From the NCBI GenBank assembly GCA_946408825.1, contig CAMJTU010000004.1, positions 1 to 64,000 of the forward strand: a DNA stretch of 64,000 nt, in the 5' to 3' direction. Below, piece after piece: positions 54,058 through 63,911 of the stretch. How positions within the stretch are numbered: position 1 is the stretch's first letter; each line of letters opens with the position of its first letter. The notes beneath the pieces were generated by a model. The model saw nothing but the letters and a program-made list of their open reading frames with translations. It made no database searches and was not told where the DNA came from. A program made the translations under genes and the position numbers. The stretch comes from an uncultured Planctomycetaceae bacterium (GTDB lineage: Bacteria > Planctomycetota > Planctomycetia > Pirellulales > Thermoguttaceae).

Positions 54058-54700
54058 CGTTGTTAAATTCTCCGTTTGTTATAACCAATATCGCGTGGAC
54101 GGAGTCCGACACGTTTTAGCAAGCGCGCCCGTGTCTTCGTACATTACAACGCAGCTCATGACGCTTTTCTCCTCCGGCATTGACGTCGTTTCCTACGAAC
54201 TCTCTTCGTGGGGACGGGCGTCGCGTTCTGAACATACGCGCCAATTAACGACAATCTTAACCTTCGAACGCCCCTTCCCTGTATGGCGCGCAAATAAACT
54301 TTGGTGGTGTTATAATCCGTTCGTTTTCAATGACAATACCTGTTGTCCTCATTTTTATTGTCCTTTGTTCAAAAATCAAATCGTTGAGTTAAAGCAAAAC
54401 CCGAAAGGGGGCGCGCTCTTCCCGTGAATAACGACGTGCAAAACTCCAGTTCTTGAAATCCTCGCGCCGGTACGTCATAATGGTTTCCGTAAACGGCGCG
54501 CGACATTGAAGCGTTTAAGACATTCCGCCGCGAGGCAAGACGAGAGGTTGCAAAATGAACAAAAAAACGACGTTAGTCGTCGCAACGTCCCACTCTTTAC
54601 CGAAATGTCGATGAAAGCGCACGGTAAAACCGTATGGTTCCCGCTTGAACTCGAATCGAACGCCCGCCGCCGTACAGGCGTCGCGTTCTTTCAGCGTCGG
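54058..54700. other. Gene-free gap with the second 93-base repeat
   Basis: 640 bases without a convincing gene. A partly AT-rich stretch at 54290-54390 interrupts GC-rich sequence. The duplicated 93 bases lie at 54586-54678. Confidence 0.5.
54586..54678. repeat. 93-base direct repeat, copy 2
   Basis: Copy of 52975-53067, 92 of 93 bases identical, here not joined to any intact gene. The near identity means the duplication is recent or under gene conversion. Confidence 0.95.
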
Positions 54701-56059
54701 TCAATATTCCGCGTAATAGTTGAAGACGACGTAAAAATAGGGAAAGCCGAAGAGTAAACAATACGCGACGACGTCAATTACCGTCTTTCCCAATTCGATA
54801 ATTCCCAGCGGCGACAAATCGCTCTCAAACTGACAACAGGCAATCAATAAAAGCGCGATGAATACAAACGCCGTTAGGAAGGTCAAAATGATCGCGGGAG
54901 GAAGAAGAAACTGAGAAAGTTTGGTAAAAAGACCGTTCTTAATAGAAAGAACTCGCTCCGTCTCGGGGGTCAAGGACGTTTCTTTTTCTTCGGTTAAATC
55001 GTGTCTTTCGCGAGATATGTCGTCTTTAAAGAAAGTCTTCGACGTTCGGGAATCGTCATAAGGAAGGAACAATTTTTCGGCGACCTTAATGGCGTCGAGA
55101 ACACGGTCCGTAGACAGCGACCCCCGGACTTTAACGACGGCGCCGTTTTCAAGCAGGAGCAGGAGCCGTTTCCCGCCAAAGAGCGGAAAGAACGGCGACA
55201 ATCTCGTTTTCCTCGTGATTACAAGAATCTTCTGACCTCGATATTTCACGTTCAGATTTCCAACATATCGAAAAGGCGTCGCTAGTCCGACGCCGATCGG
55301 TTCGGAAGGGAGCGCCGCGCGAACTTCGTGTTCCGAACGCGGGTCTCGTTGACGAATCGCTCTGAATTTAAGGATCGCGGAACAGGACGCTTGAAGCTCT
55401 TTTCTAACGACGCGCTCCCTTCCGACGGCGCGGACGACGTGGACGATAACCGCTAGAAAAAGGAGTAATAAAACAGCGGCGTCGACGACGAGCGGAACGA
55501 AATAATCGTCGAGAAGTCGCTTCTTGTTCGCGAGATTGAAAGCGTCGTCGCGTTGCGCAAGCCACGCCGAAAAACATCGCGATTCGAAGGGGGAAAGAGA
55601 ATAACACCCGTCCGAAAAGTCCAAAGGAGAGTCGGAGTATTCCGCTTCCATCGTCGTATAGTAAATCGCCGCGAAAGGACAGGGGAAAAACGTTAAATGA
55701 GGGCGTTTTGTCGCGATTACCCAAGCATGGCTGTCGCTAGGACCGCAGTACGTCGGAAAGGAAATCGATTTCGGAACAAACATATAGTCGTCGACGTCGC
55801 CTCGGAACTGTTTTAGAGAAACGCCGCTCGCATAGACTTCCTGCAACGACTCGGGAGGCTCGCCCCAATGCGCGTCTTGATAGCGGCAGACGTCGCCCCT
55901 TAGGTCCCTTAACTCGTAACAGGTTCTAGGGACGAAGAAAAAAATATAGACGAAGAGGACGAATTGTCCGCCAGCCGCCATAAGAAGCGCCGGCGCCGCG
56001 ACGACCAATGATCGGACGAACCATCGGGAAAAAAACCGGGCGGAGCAAAAACTTTCCAT
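54701..56059 (-). CDS. Multi-pass membrane protein of unknown function
   Basis: A 452-residue protein with a transmembrane segment near 20-43, one near 200-220 and a pair near 385-445. The loop between the first two has several Cys residues (CYELRDLRGDVCRYQDAHWGEPP, TYCGPSDSHAW) and may be outside the cytoplasm. The soluble part near 230-350 (RVVRKELQASCSAILKFRAIRQRD, VLDAIKVAEKL) is not recognised. AAGGAGAG precedes the ATG. It lies 13 bases after the ankyrin gene on the same strand, so both are probably one operon. Confidence 0.6.
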   Translation of the reverse strand: MESFCSARFFSRWFVRSLVVAAPALLMAAGGQFVLFVYIFFFVPRTCYELRDLRGDVCRYQDAHWGEPPESLQEVYASGVSLKQFRGDVDDYMFVPKSISFPTYCGPSDSHAWVIATKRPHLTFFPCPFAAIYYTTMEAEYSDSPLDFSDGCYSLSPFESRCFSAWLAQRDDAFNLANKKRLLDDYFVPLVVDAAVLLLLFLAVIVHVVRAVGRERVVRKELQASCSAILKFRAIRQRDPRSEHEVRAALPSEPIGVGLATPFRYVGNLNVKYRGQKILVITRKTRLSPFFPLFGGKRLLLLLENGAVVKVRGSLSTDRVLDAIKVAEKLFLPYDDSRTSKTFFKDDISRERHDLTEEKETSLTPETERVLSIKNGLFTKLSQFLLPPAIILTFLTAFVFIALLLIACCQFESDLSPLGIIELGKTVIDVVAYCLLFGFPYFYVVFNYYAEY

Positions 56060-56072
56060 GACTGAACTCTCC

Positions 56073-57104
56073 TTAACGAACGATCTTGGAAGTTTCAGCG
56101 GGATTTTCGTCCTTCGGAACGCGCGGTTCCGCAGAAACGTCGTCGAAAGAAACGCCGCGTTCTTTGAGCTGTTCGACGACCTTCAACGTCGTTTCTCGAT
56201 CTTCTTCAGTCGCTCCTCGGGGCGTGTAGCTTCCATCGAGGTAGGCCCGCAGCCGTTCGCGCAAACGCCTTCCTTGGGGCGCGTTCACGTCGTAAACGGC
56301 GCCATGTTCCAAAACGAGTTGAAGTTCAGGACCGTATCCGACGACGTTTTCAAGATACGCGCCGTCGCCCGCGTTGACGTCGGCGCCCGCTTCGACCAAA
56401 CGCCGAAACGTCTCCCGTTCGCCCTTTGAAAGGAAGAACGACGCGGGCTCGAGACAGGAATACCGTCCAAGATTTGGATCCGCGCCATATTGCAGAAGCG
56501 TCTCGACATATCGGTCGTACTTGGGATTCCCCGAGACCAAACTCGTTTCAACGGCGAGATACAGCGCCGACGCGCCGCGTACCTTAATAAGACTCTCGCG
56601 CGCTCCGTAACTCGACGCAAAAACAACGTTCGGATCGGCGCCGTTTTTCAATAAGAGCTCTAAAATTTCGTTTCCCCACGAAAAAGACCACAGCAGCAAG
56701 GGCATATGACGGCGTCCTTCCGCGTTGACGTCGACGCCTTCGTCAATTAGACGTTGCGCCGTCGCTATGTCTTTTTTCATGATCGCGGCGCAAAGTTCAA
56801 GCGTTTTAGGGTCGGAGAAATAATCTTCGGGGTTCCATCGCAATTCTGAGTAGGAGCCCGACGAATAGACGCCCGAACCTGCGGCGGACGCGTTCCATTG
56901 CGATTCAAATAAGGCGACCGGCTCTTGAAGAAGGCTTTTAACGTACGCGACCGGTCCCCATCCGGAGTCGAACCGAATTTCTGTCCACAATAGCGTCAAA
57001 GCTCGATAGGCGACGAAGCCCCCCAATAAAAGAACGGCGGCGCCAACGACGACGTTCGTAATTACGACAAAAAGAAGCTTCAACAATTGACCAATTCCGT
57101 CCAT
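56073..57104 (-). CDS. Membrane-anchored ankyrin-repeat protein
   Basis: A 343-residue protein with an N-terminal transmembrane helix (LLKLLFVVITNVVVGAAVLLLGGFVAY, near 7-33) and four or five ankyrin repeats between about 115 and 270: AIMKKDIATAQRLIDEGVDVNAEG, NEILELLLKNGADPNVV, DRYVETLLQYGADPNLG, RETFRRLVEAGADVNAG, LQLVLEHGAVYDVNAP. Ankyrin repeats mediate protein binding; the partner may be the membrane protein encoded next. AGGAAGG precedes the start. Confidence 0.8.
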   Translation of the reverse strand: MDGIGQLLKLLFVVITNVVVGAAVLLLGGFVAYRALTLLWTEIRFDSGWGPVAYVKSLLQEPVALFESQWNASAAGSGVYSSGSYSELRWNPEDYFSDPKTLELCAAIMKKDIATAQRLIDEGVDVNAEGRRHMPLLLWSFSWGNEILELLLKNGADPNVVFASSYGARESLIKVRGASALYLAVETSLVSGNPKYDRYVETLLQYGADPNLGRYSCLEPASFFLSKGERETFRRLVEAGADVNAGDGAYLENVVGYGPELQLVLEHGAVYDVNAPQGRRLRERLRAYLDGSYTPRGATEEDRETTLKVVEQLKERGVSFDDVSAEPRVPKDENPAETSKIVR

Positions 57105-57479
57105 CTCGTTTCAACCTTCCTCAACGAACAATCCCCGACGACGCGCCGTCTTCACGGCGCCGGAAAGATTCTTTTGATACTTCTTTAGGCCCGCGCCTCG
57201 GGCGACTCGCGTTCCTATAATATCGTAGAGGCGTCCAGTCGTCAATAATTATTTATTACAATTCGATAAAATTGTATTATTTTCCATAATTTTCAGATTG
57301 TTTAGCGGCGCCGACCTTTATTCAAAATCGCCAGAGATTCACGGTCGAACGGATTCTTGACGTAAAGACTCTAGCCCGGATATTGAAATCGCAAAGTCTT
57401 GGCGGCATAATGGTCAAAGTCGGCGGGCGAAACGCCGGGCGTTTGAAATAGACGCGTTAAGTCAGAAAAGAGGTTGACG
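57105..57479. other. Divergent upstream region
   Basis: 375 bases between divergent genes with an AT-rich centre (57240-57300: TTATTTATTACAATT and similar) that probably holds promoters; no clear boxes can be assigned. No gene. Confidence 0.4.
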
Positions 57480-59825
57480 ATGAATCAGAAAATAACGTTG
57501 TTCGCCGTTCTTTTTGCGGCGTTTGCGATTTTAATCGTGCAGAATTTCCATCGTGTAAACGCGGAAGACGCGGCGCCGTCGCCCTATAAGGTCGTCTGGG
57601 ATTCCCCGTCGACAGACTGGGGCGGAACCATGCCCCTCGGGAACGGCGAGGTCGCCGTCAACGCGTGGTTCGACGCCGCCGGACGCGCGCGGCTCCTCTT
57701 CGCGCGCACCGACTCGTGGGACGATTACGGCGCCCTTGCGAAAGTCGGACTCGTTGAAATCGCGACGCTCGGCGAAACGCCCGACGCCGAAATCACGACG
57801 CCCTTCCGTCAGGAACTCGACGCCGAAACGGGACGCGTCGCCGTCGTTTACGGTCCCAAGGGACGCGAAACGCGCGTCTGTCTCTGGGTCGATACGGCGC
57901 GTCCGAACGTCGTCCTAGAAATCGAAAGCGACCTCGAAATCGCGCCCGTCGCGACCGTGACGCTCCTGAGAACGGACGGCGAAACGCTCGTCGCCCCCGA
58001 AGTCAGCGATCTGTGGCATACCCGCGACGGCTCCGAACGCGTCGTCGTTCAAAAGGACGTTCTCCTTACGGGCGACGAACTCGGAAACAAAGCCTGCGTC
58101 GGCTCTTATCACCGCAATATCAAGACGAAATACTACGACCAAATCGCCAAGACGCAGGGATTAGACGACCTCCCCGGATATAGCGCCGACCCCTACGTCA
58201 ACCGTACTTTCGGACTCGTCATGCGCGGCGACGACGCGCGACGTATCGACGATACGACGCTCCAAGCCGCGCCGGGCCGTTCGCGCCGCTTTGAAATCAC
58301 GCTCCATACCGCTCAGACCGAGACCTTCGACGAATGGCGCGACCAGCTTCTCAAAATCGCCGCCGCCGCCGACGCGATCCCAATTCAAACCCGTCGCGAC
58401 GCGACCGAAAAATATTGGCGCGACTTCACGAACCTCAGCTGGGTGAAATTCTCCCCTAGCGCCGCCGCGCTCGAAGGACTCGACGACGCCGCTCGCGCCG
58501 CGCTCGCCGACGAAACCTTTACGCTCTCGCAGGGCTACGCGCTCCAGCGTTATCTCAACGCGTGCCAAGGACGCGGAAACTATCCGATCAAGTTCAACGG
58601 CGGACTATTCACACACGCCTACCCGAACACTCCGCGCTCGCACGATTACCGTAAATGGGGACCGGGGTACTGGTGGCAGAATACGCGACTCCCATATTAC
58701 ACCATGCTCCATTCGGGCGATTTCGACTTGATGAAGACCTTCTTCGATCATTACTGCGCGCTCGTCCCGATCTGCGAGGCGCGCGCTAAGAAATATCTCG
58801 GCGTCGAGGGCGCGTATTTCCCGGAATGTATCTACCTCGACGGCGCGGTCTTCCCAGAGACCTACGGACTCCAGCCGTGGAACGAACGCGACGACAAGCT
58901 CCAGGCGAGTCGATGGCACAAGTGGGAATGGGTCGGAGGGCTTGAGCTTGCGTTCTTGGCGATTCAATATTACGAGTTCACGCAAGACGAAGCGTTTCTC
59001 CGCGAAAAAGCGATTCCGACCGCCAACTCGATTCTAAAATTCTTCGACTCGTTCTATAAAGTCGATCCGACGTCGGGCAAGTTGAAGATGACGCCGTCGC
59101 AGGCGCTCGAAACATGGTGGGACTGCGACGATCCGGCGCCGGAAATCGCGGGAATCCGCGCCGTGATCGGGCGGCTCCTCGCGCTCCCCGAATCGACGAC
59201 GACCGCCGACGACCGCGCGTTCTGGACCGCGCTCCTCGCCAAGACGCCGGAACTCCCCGTCCGCCACGACGAGACTTCCGGACTCGACGCGCTCGCCGCC
59301 GCCGCGCGATTCGCCCATAAATCGAACGTCGAGGCGCCGGAACTCTATTCCGTCTTCCCCTTCCGCCTCTATTCCTTTGAAAAACCGAACGCAGACCTCG
59401 CGCGCAACGCGTATAAGCTGCGCAACAACCCCGCGTCGGTCGGCTGGTCGCAGGACGACCTCTTCTGCTCCTATCTCGGCGACGCGGAAGGCGCCCGAGA
59501 AAACCTCGCCGTTCGCGCTAAAAACGGCGCCGCGTCCGAGCGGTTCCCCGCCTTCTGGGGTCCCAACTACGACTGGATCCCCGACCAAGACAACGGCGGA
59601 ATCCTCAATAGCGCCGTTCAAAGTCTCGCGCTCCAGACCGACGGCGACCGAATCTTCGTCGCGCCCGCGCTCCCGAAGGCGTGGAACGTCGATTTCAAAC
59701 TCTACGCCGCGAAGAACACGACCGTCCAAGGCGTGATCCGCGACGGCAAAGTCGAATCGCTGACCGTCGATCCTCCCGCCCGTGCAAAGGACCTCGTAAA
59801 CTGTCTCGAAGACGCCGCAAAGTAA
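57480..59825 (+). CDS. Secreted glycoside-hydrolase-like protein (DUF5703/GH95-like)
   Basis: The 781-residue product starts at ATG 57480 (AAGAGG six bases upstream; a TTG two codons earlier opens the frame). An N-terminal hydrophobic segment (ITLFAVLFAAFAILIV) serves for export. VWDSPSTDWGGTMPLGNGEVAVNAWFD matches the start of DUF5703/GH95-type proteins, and the (alpha/alpha)6 region follows with GRGNYPIKFNGGLFTH, WGPGYWWQNTRLPYY and YFPECIYLDGAVFPETYG. The C-terminal beta domain (DRIFVAPALPKAW) is also typical. GH95 members are alpha-fucosidases or galactosidases; DUF5703 proteins are uncharacterised, so the substrate is open. Confidence 0.7.
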   Translation: MNQKITLFAVLFAAFAILIVQNFHRVNAEDAAPSPYKVVWDSPSTDWGGTMPLGNGEVAVNAWFDAAGRARLLFARTDSWDDYGALAKVGLVEIATLGETPDAEITTPFRQELDAETGRVAVVYGPKGRETRVCLWVDTARPNVVLEIESDLEIAPVATVTLLRTDGETLVAPEVSDLWHTRDGSERVVVQKDVLLTGDELGNKACVGSYHRNIKTKYYDQIAKTQGLDDLPGYSADPYVNRTFGLVMRGDDARRIDDTTLQAAPGRSRRFEITLHTAQTETFDEWRDQLLKIAAAADAIPIQTRRDATEKYWRDFTNLSWVKFSPSAAALEGLDDAARAALADETFTLSQGYALQRYLNACQGRGNYPIKFNGGLFTHAYPNTPRSHDYRKWGPGYWWQNTRLPYYTMLHSGDFDLMKTFFDHYCALVPICEARAKKYLGVEGAYFPECIYLDGAVFPETYGLQPWNERDDKLQASRWHKWEWVGGLELAFLAIQYYEFTQDEAFLREKAIPTANSILKFFDSFYKVDPTSGKLKMTPSQALETWWDCDDPAPEIAGIRAVIGRLLALPESTTTADDRAFWTALLAKTPELPVRHDETSGLDALAAAARFAHKSNVEAPELYSVFPFRLYSFEKPNADLARNAYKLRNNPASVGWSQDDLFCSYLGDAEGARENLAVRAKNGAASERFPAFWGPNYDWIPDQDNGGILNSAVQSLALQTDGDRIFVAPALPKAWNVDFKLYAAKNTTVQGVIRDGKVESLTVDPPARAKDLVNCLEDAAK

Positions 59826-59892
59826 CGTCCTCCGAATCGCCGCGTCCGGGCGCGTTCCTCAACCGCTCGCCGCGCGACGCGACCGACTTTTT

Positions 59893-59938
59893 CCCCCCGA
59901 CGCGACCCCTAACCGTCGCGCCGGGGGGGGCTTTTTTC
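59893..59938 (+). terminator. Intrinsic terminator after the GH95-like gene
   Basis: Stem CCCCCCGACGCGAC against GTCGCGCCGGGGGG (one mismatch) with an 8-base loop, followed by CTTTTTTCC, 68 bases after the stop codon. Confidence 0.85.
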
Positions 59939-60025
59939 CAGTTCCGAAAGCGCGAACCGACGTCCAAGCTCCGCAGCGATTTAACCTCAAAAACCCCTAA
60001 CGATTTGCCCCAAATTTCCTCAATA

Positions 60026-60117
60026 AAATTCCTCAAAAATATAAAACGAAACGCCCCAAAAACACAAAATAAATTACCTCAAATTTTCTAAATAAAACGC
60101 CCCAAAAATACAAAACG
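60026..60117. repeat. Degenerate tandem repeat, about 46-base period
   Basis: Two units, ATTCCTCAAAAATATAAAAC and so on at 60026-60070 and ATTACCTCAAATTTTCTAAA and so on at 60071-60117, share AAACGCCCCAAAAA-C/T-ACAAAA. Earlier CCTCAA and GCCCCAAA pieces continue the pattern to about 59985. The DNA is unusually A- and C-rich, with no gene from 59826 to 60242. Confidence 0.5.
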
Positions 60118-60242
60118 ACGTTGACTTCGGCCCCGACTTCGCGCGAAAAAATCGAGAACGACCGCCGTCTCATCGACGTCGATCGTCCTCGATTCGTGAA
60201 TTTTACGTTCTATCTGCGAAGGGCAGACTCGCGCTGCGGAGA

Positions 60243-61523
60243 CTAAAAGATTTCGTTCGCGATCAGGTGTTCAAAAGACTGTTTCTTACGGATAAGTCGC
60301 GGAACGCCGTTTTCGACGAGAACCTCGGGCGCGAGGAATTTCGAGTTGTAATTCGACGCCATCGCCGCCCCGTACGCGCCCGCGACTTCGATCACGAGAT
60401 AGTCGCCGACCCGCGCCGCAGGAAGCGTTCGCGTTTCGACCAAGCCCCCTTCCTTCTGCGTAAAGACGTCCCCCGACTCGCAGAGCGGCCCGCCGACGAC
60501 GACGTCGCGGTCGCCTTCGGGAATCGGCGTCGTCAACGCGGGATTGTACGCGACGGAAATCGGATGATAGCTTCCATACGCCATCGGGCGAACGAGGTGC
60601 GTGAAGCCCGCGTCCACGAGGTAGAACGCGTTTTCCCCCTGCGACTTAATCGCCCGAATCTGCGCGACGAGGAATCCGCTCTCCGCGACGACATAACGCC
60701 CCGGCTCGATCTCGAGCGTAATCTCATGACCAAGCTCTTTCTCGAGCGCCGCCTTCGTTTCATGCCAGAGGCGCGCGAACTCTTCAAGGTCGATGAACTC
60801 TTCGCCCGACTGATAAGGAACCGGCAGCCCGCCGCCGCAGCTGATCGTCTTAACGCTCGCGCCGACCTTTTTCGCCGCCGCCGTCATCGCGTCGCAAACC
60901 TGTTTGAGATGCTCAAAGTCCGTTCCCGAACCGATATGCATATGGACGCCCGAAATCGTCATGCCGTAGCGTTTCGCAAGCGCGACGCAGTCCGTGATTT
61001 CCGTGTGCCAAATCCCGTGCTTGGCGAACTCGCCCCCCGTGTTCGTCTTGCGGCTGTGACCGTGTCCGAAACCGGGATTGACGCGAATCGTCAACTCGAA
61101 CCCCGCCGCGTCGGCGCCGAGCCGCTCGCCAAGCTGCTCGATCATGTCGGGCGACCCGACGTTCACGACGCAGCCCCGCGCCTTCCCGGTTACGAGTTCA
61201 AGCGCGTCCTCGTCGAAGACGTCGGCGGTATACGCAATTTCTTCCGGCTTATACCCCGCCGCGAGCGCGCGCATAATCTCGCCCGCGCTCACCGCGTCGA
61301 CGACCGCGCCCTGCTCTTTCACGAGCTTGATAATAGAAACGTTAGAGCACGCCTTCTGCGCAAAACGAACGACGCCGAAAGAACGTAGCTGCGCGCAGCG
61401 CTTGACAATCGTCGCCGCGTCGTAAACGTAAACCGGCGTTCCGCCAAATTCCGTCGCAAGTCGCGCGACGGAAACGCCCGCGATTTCCGTTCGTAACGTC
61501 TTATATTCCGAAACTTCCGCCAT
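60243..61523 (-). CDS. lysA: Diaminopimelate decarboxylase
   Basis: A 426-residue PLP enzyme for the last step of lysine synthesis, meso-diaminopimelate to L-lysine. The barrel domain has the PLP Lys in FAQKACSN (Lys57), the HIGSGT loop (VHMHIGSGTDFEHL, near 195), GGGLPVPY (near 225) and EPGRYVV (near 276); the C-terminal domain has GPLCESGDVF with the catalytic Cys from the partner subunit, and GAYGAAM. Length is typical. It is followed 70 bases upstream by the polyprenyl synthase gene on the same strand. Confidence 0.93.
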   Translation of the reverse strand: MAEVSEYKTLRTEIAGVSVARLATEFGGTPVYVYDAATIVKRCAQLRSFGVVRFAQKACSNVSIIKLVKEQGAVVDAVSAGEIMRALAAGYKPEEIAYTADVFDEDALELVTGKARGCVVNVGSPDMIEQLGERLGADAAGFELTIRVNPGFGHGHSRKTNTGGEFAKHGIWHTEITDCVALAKRYGMTISGVHMHIGSGTDFEHLKQVCDAMTAAAKKVGASVKTISCGGGLPVPYQSGEEFIDLEEFARLWHETKAALEKELGHEITLEIEPGRYVVAESGFLVAQIRAIKSQGENAFYLVDAGFTHLVRPMAYGSYHPISVAYNPALTTPIPEGDRDVVVGGPLCESGDVFTQKEGGLVETRTLPAARVGDYLVIEVAGAYGAAMASNYNSKFLAPEVLVENGVPRLIRKKQSFEHLIANEIF

Positions 61524-61592
61524 AATTACCCTCTAAACCGACGAGCTTTCGTCAGAAAAAAATACAACCGCCGCGCGGCGCGCGCTTCTCCG

Positions 61593-62666
61593 TCACCGAT
61601 CGCGCCCGACGACAAACCGCGCGACTGCCGCAAGCGACTCGAACGCGTCCGAAGACGACGGACGTCCGAGTTCTTCCGCGCGACGCTCCAGCGTCGTCAG
61701 CGTCGCCAGCGCCTCGTCGATCAGCCGGTTCGCGTCCGTAAACGCCGCGTCGACCGCGCCCGACTCGCGCAAAAGCGCCGCGATTTCCGCCCGTTCCTCA
61801 GGGCGAACCCCGCGCTCGACCCGATCGCGGAACCGCCGCGCGTCAGACTCCGAAGCGCTTTCAAGATACCGAATCACCGGAAGCGTCGCCTTCTTATTCG
61901 CAAGGTCGGATCCAAGCGTCTTGCCCGTCTTCTCTTCGTCCCCGACGAGATCGAGCACGTCGTCGACGATCTGGAACGCGACCCCGATCGAGCGACCGAA
62001 CGTCGCGAAGAGTTCAAGCTCGGCGTCGCGCGCGCCCGAAAGATAGCCGCCTAAAAACGTCGAACATTCGATCAGCGACGCCGTCTTGCCCAGAACGATT
62101 CGCCGGTAGTCCTCGACGGTCAGCTCGAAGTTGCCGCTCGAATCCGTCTGGAAAAGCTCCCCTTCGACCGTCGCGCGGCATTTCGCGGAAATCTCGCGGA
62201 AAACGACCGGATCGTCGCACTCGCAGATCATATCCAACGCGAGCGTGATGAGAATGTCGCCGACCAGAACGGCGCGCTTCGAATCCCATTTCGCGTTAAA
62301 CGTCTCCAGCTGACGGCGGAATTTCGCGCCGTCGAGAATATCGTCGTGAATCAGCGAGCCGGTATGAATCATCTCCAGCGCCGCCGCGCACAGGCGATGA
62401 CGACGCTCGATCGCGCCCCAGGCTCTGCCCGAAAGGAGCAAAAGCGCGGGACGCAGCCGTTTGCCGCCAAGTTCAAAGGAATAGTCTAAATAACGCGCGA
62501 AGGCGGGATCGGAGCGACGAAGCGCCTCGCGCAGCGCTTCGGTCGTCGCTTTGAGTTCCGACTCGATCGGTCGATAAGTCTTCGCAAGGTCAAATTTACG
62601 GGCGGAAGGCGGCGGCGAGAAATTTGTCATGACGTCGTTTTTCTTGAGCGCGGCGCGGGCGTTCAT
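61593..62666 (-). CDS. Polyprenyl (isoprenyl) diphosphate synthase
   Basis: A 357-residue trans-isoprenyl diphosphate synthase. It has [14 protein letters not shown] (near 67), the first Asp-rich motif [12 protein letters not shown] (DDxxD, near 114) and the second, [13 protein letters not shown] (near 235), plus [16 protein letters not shown]. The spacing between GGKRLRP and DDxxD and the small residue two before DDxxD suggest a longer-chain enzyme, but chain length cannot be fixed. The ATG at 62666 overlaps the folE stop by four bases (ATGA), so it is translationally coupled. Confidence 0.92.
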   Translation of the reverse strand: MNARAALKKNDVMTNFSPPPSARKFDLAKTYRPIESELKATTEALREALRRSDPAFARYLDYSFELGGKRLRPALLLLSGRAWGAIERRHRLCAAALEMIHTGSLIHDDILDGAKFRRQLETFNAKWDSKRAVLVGDILITLALDMICECDDPVVFREISAKCRATVEGELFQTDSSGNFELTVEDYRRIVLGKTASLIECSTFLGGYLSGARDAELELFATFGRSIGVAFQIVDDVLDLVGDEEKTGKTLGSDLANKKATLPVIRYLESASESDARRFRDRVERGVRPEERAEIAALLRESGAVDAAFTDANRLIDEALATLTTLERRAEELGRPSSSDAFESLAAVARFVVGRDR

Positions 62667-63283
62667 TTTTGGAGCGCAAGGTTAAGAAACTCCGCGCGGG
62701 TCGACGGACGCGTTCGGAACGTCCCCTTCATCGCGGAGGTCACGCAGTACGAACCGGGCTTTTTGACGCCGCGGAGCGTCATGCACGCGTGCGTCGCTTC
62801 GACGACGACGCCGACGCCAAGCGCGCCAAGCTCCTGCATCAGAAGATCGGCGATCATCTCCGTCATACGTTCCTGCAACTGCGGACGGCGCGAGACCGTT
62901 TCGACGACGCGCGCGACCTTGCTCAGTCCGACGACGCGCCCCTGCGGAATATACCCGATGTGGACCTTGCCGATGAAGGGAAGGAGATGGTGTTCGCACA
63001 TCGAGTGGAACTCAATGTCCTTCACGATAACCATCGAGTCGTACTTTTCGGTGAAGAACTTCTTAAGGTGAACCGCCGGATCTTGGTTCAGGCCTTGGAA
63101 CAGTTCCGCGTACATCCGCGCGACGCGCTGCGGCGTCTCGAGGAGCCCTTCGCGGTCTGGATTCTCGCCGATCGCGCAAAGAATCTCGCGAACCGCGCGC
63201 GCGATTCGCGGCTGATCGACGACAAAGCCTTCGTCTTGCGCGGACGGCGCGGCGACCTCGCCTTTTTTCTTGGATTTCGCCAT
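62663..63283 (-). CDS. folE: GTP cyclohydrolase I
   Basis: A 206-residue enzyme making dihydroneopterin triphosphate, the first step of folate and other pterin pathways. It has the family signatures: [18 protein letters not shown], the zinc ligand motif [10 protein letters not shown] (Cys-His) and [13 protein letters not shown] (second Cys). The start at 63283 follows GGAG and shares one base with the stop of the 86-residue gene upstream; the longer frame to 63409 overlaps that gene and is not used. An unusual Lys-rich N-terminus precedes the fold. Confidence 0.93.
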   Translation of the reverse strand: MAKSKKKGEVAAPSAQDEGFVVDQPRIARAVREILCAIGENPDREGLLETPQRVARMYAELFQGLNQDPAVHLKKFFTEKYDSMVIVKDIEFHSMCEHHLLPFIGKVHIGYIPQGRVVGLSKVARVVETVSRRPQLQERMTEMIADLLMQELGALGVGVVVEATHACMTLRGVKKPGSYCVTSAMKGTFRTRPSTRAEFLNLALQK

Positions 63284-63543
63284 CAGAACTTCTCCAGATG
63301 ATTCTCGATGAAGTGCGCCAGCGCGACGGGATCGTTGCGCTCCGTCAGGGATTTGATTCGTTCCTCCGGAACCTTCAGGTTCCGAAGCGCAAGGACGATC
63401 CGGCCCCACAACGCCTCCCGCTTCTTCGGCGTCTCGGCGAGATAGAGATCGGTCGTAAGTTCGCTGAGCTTCTGCCGCATAATTTCGGGCTTATGCTCGT
63501 AATACCGCTTGATTATATTTTCCTGATAGGGAGTACGATCCAT
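63283..63543 (-). CDS. Conserved Planctomycete-type small protein upstream of folE
   Basis: An 86-residue all-helical soluble protein, [20 protein letters not shown] at the start, then [36 protein letters not shown] recall this pattern (RTPYQ..IIKRYY and DLYLAE) as a conserved planctomycete hypothetical; no function is known. It is the first gene of a likely operon with folE and the polyprenyl synthase, joined by a one-base overlap. Confidence 0.7.
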   Translation of the reverse strand: MDRTPYQENIIKRYYEHKPEIMRQKLSELTTDLYLAETPKKREALWGRIVLALRNLKVPEERIKSLTERNDPVALAHFIENHLEKF

Positions 63544-63732
63544 AAAATCAACCGCAAGAGCGCCAAGGTGAAGACGTAACCCGTAGCTTAATTTTACGCG
63601 TTGGAAACGGGATTTTCCCGCGCGTCGCCGCTTCGCTTGATTATAAGCCGGAGTCTAAACCTTGGGAAGTAGGGGGCGGCCCGACGCGGCGCGCGATCGC
63701 AAAGGCTTCTCACGACAATCTGAAAAAACCCC

Positions 63733-63761
63733 TTGCCAAATCTTGCACGTGCGGTTAAAAT
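63733..63761 (+). promoter_or_regulatory. Sigma-70-type promoter of infA
   Basis: TTGCCA (63733-63738), 17-base spacer, TAAAAT (63756-63761): the best promoter in the window. The leader to the infA ATG is about 145 bases. Confidence 0.75.
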
Positions 63762-63911
63762 AAGGAGATAGTCATTTTTTCAGGAACACGTCGCGCATGA
63801 GTCGTCGCGACGGTCTCGGACGGGGAAGGTCGGCGGGCGGATGTTTCGCGCGTGTCGTTACGCGCGCCTTGCCGGCGCGGAGTTCTGGTTAACGGTTAAT
63901 GGAACGAAGTT

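Noticed and set aside
54095..54427. 110-codon frame on the plus strand
   Set aside because: Mixed composition, no ribosome-binding site, no recognisable motif; spans an AT-rich patch between repeats.
53164..54700. Diversity-generating retroelement around the FGE-type gene
   Set aside because: No reverse transcriptase, template repeat or adenine-specific variation is visible in the window; only the triplicated segment recalls it.
60267..61388. Open frame of 373 codons on the plus strand
   Set aside because: Antisense to lysA.
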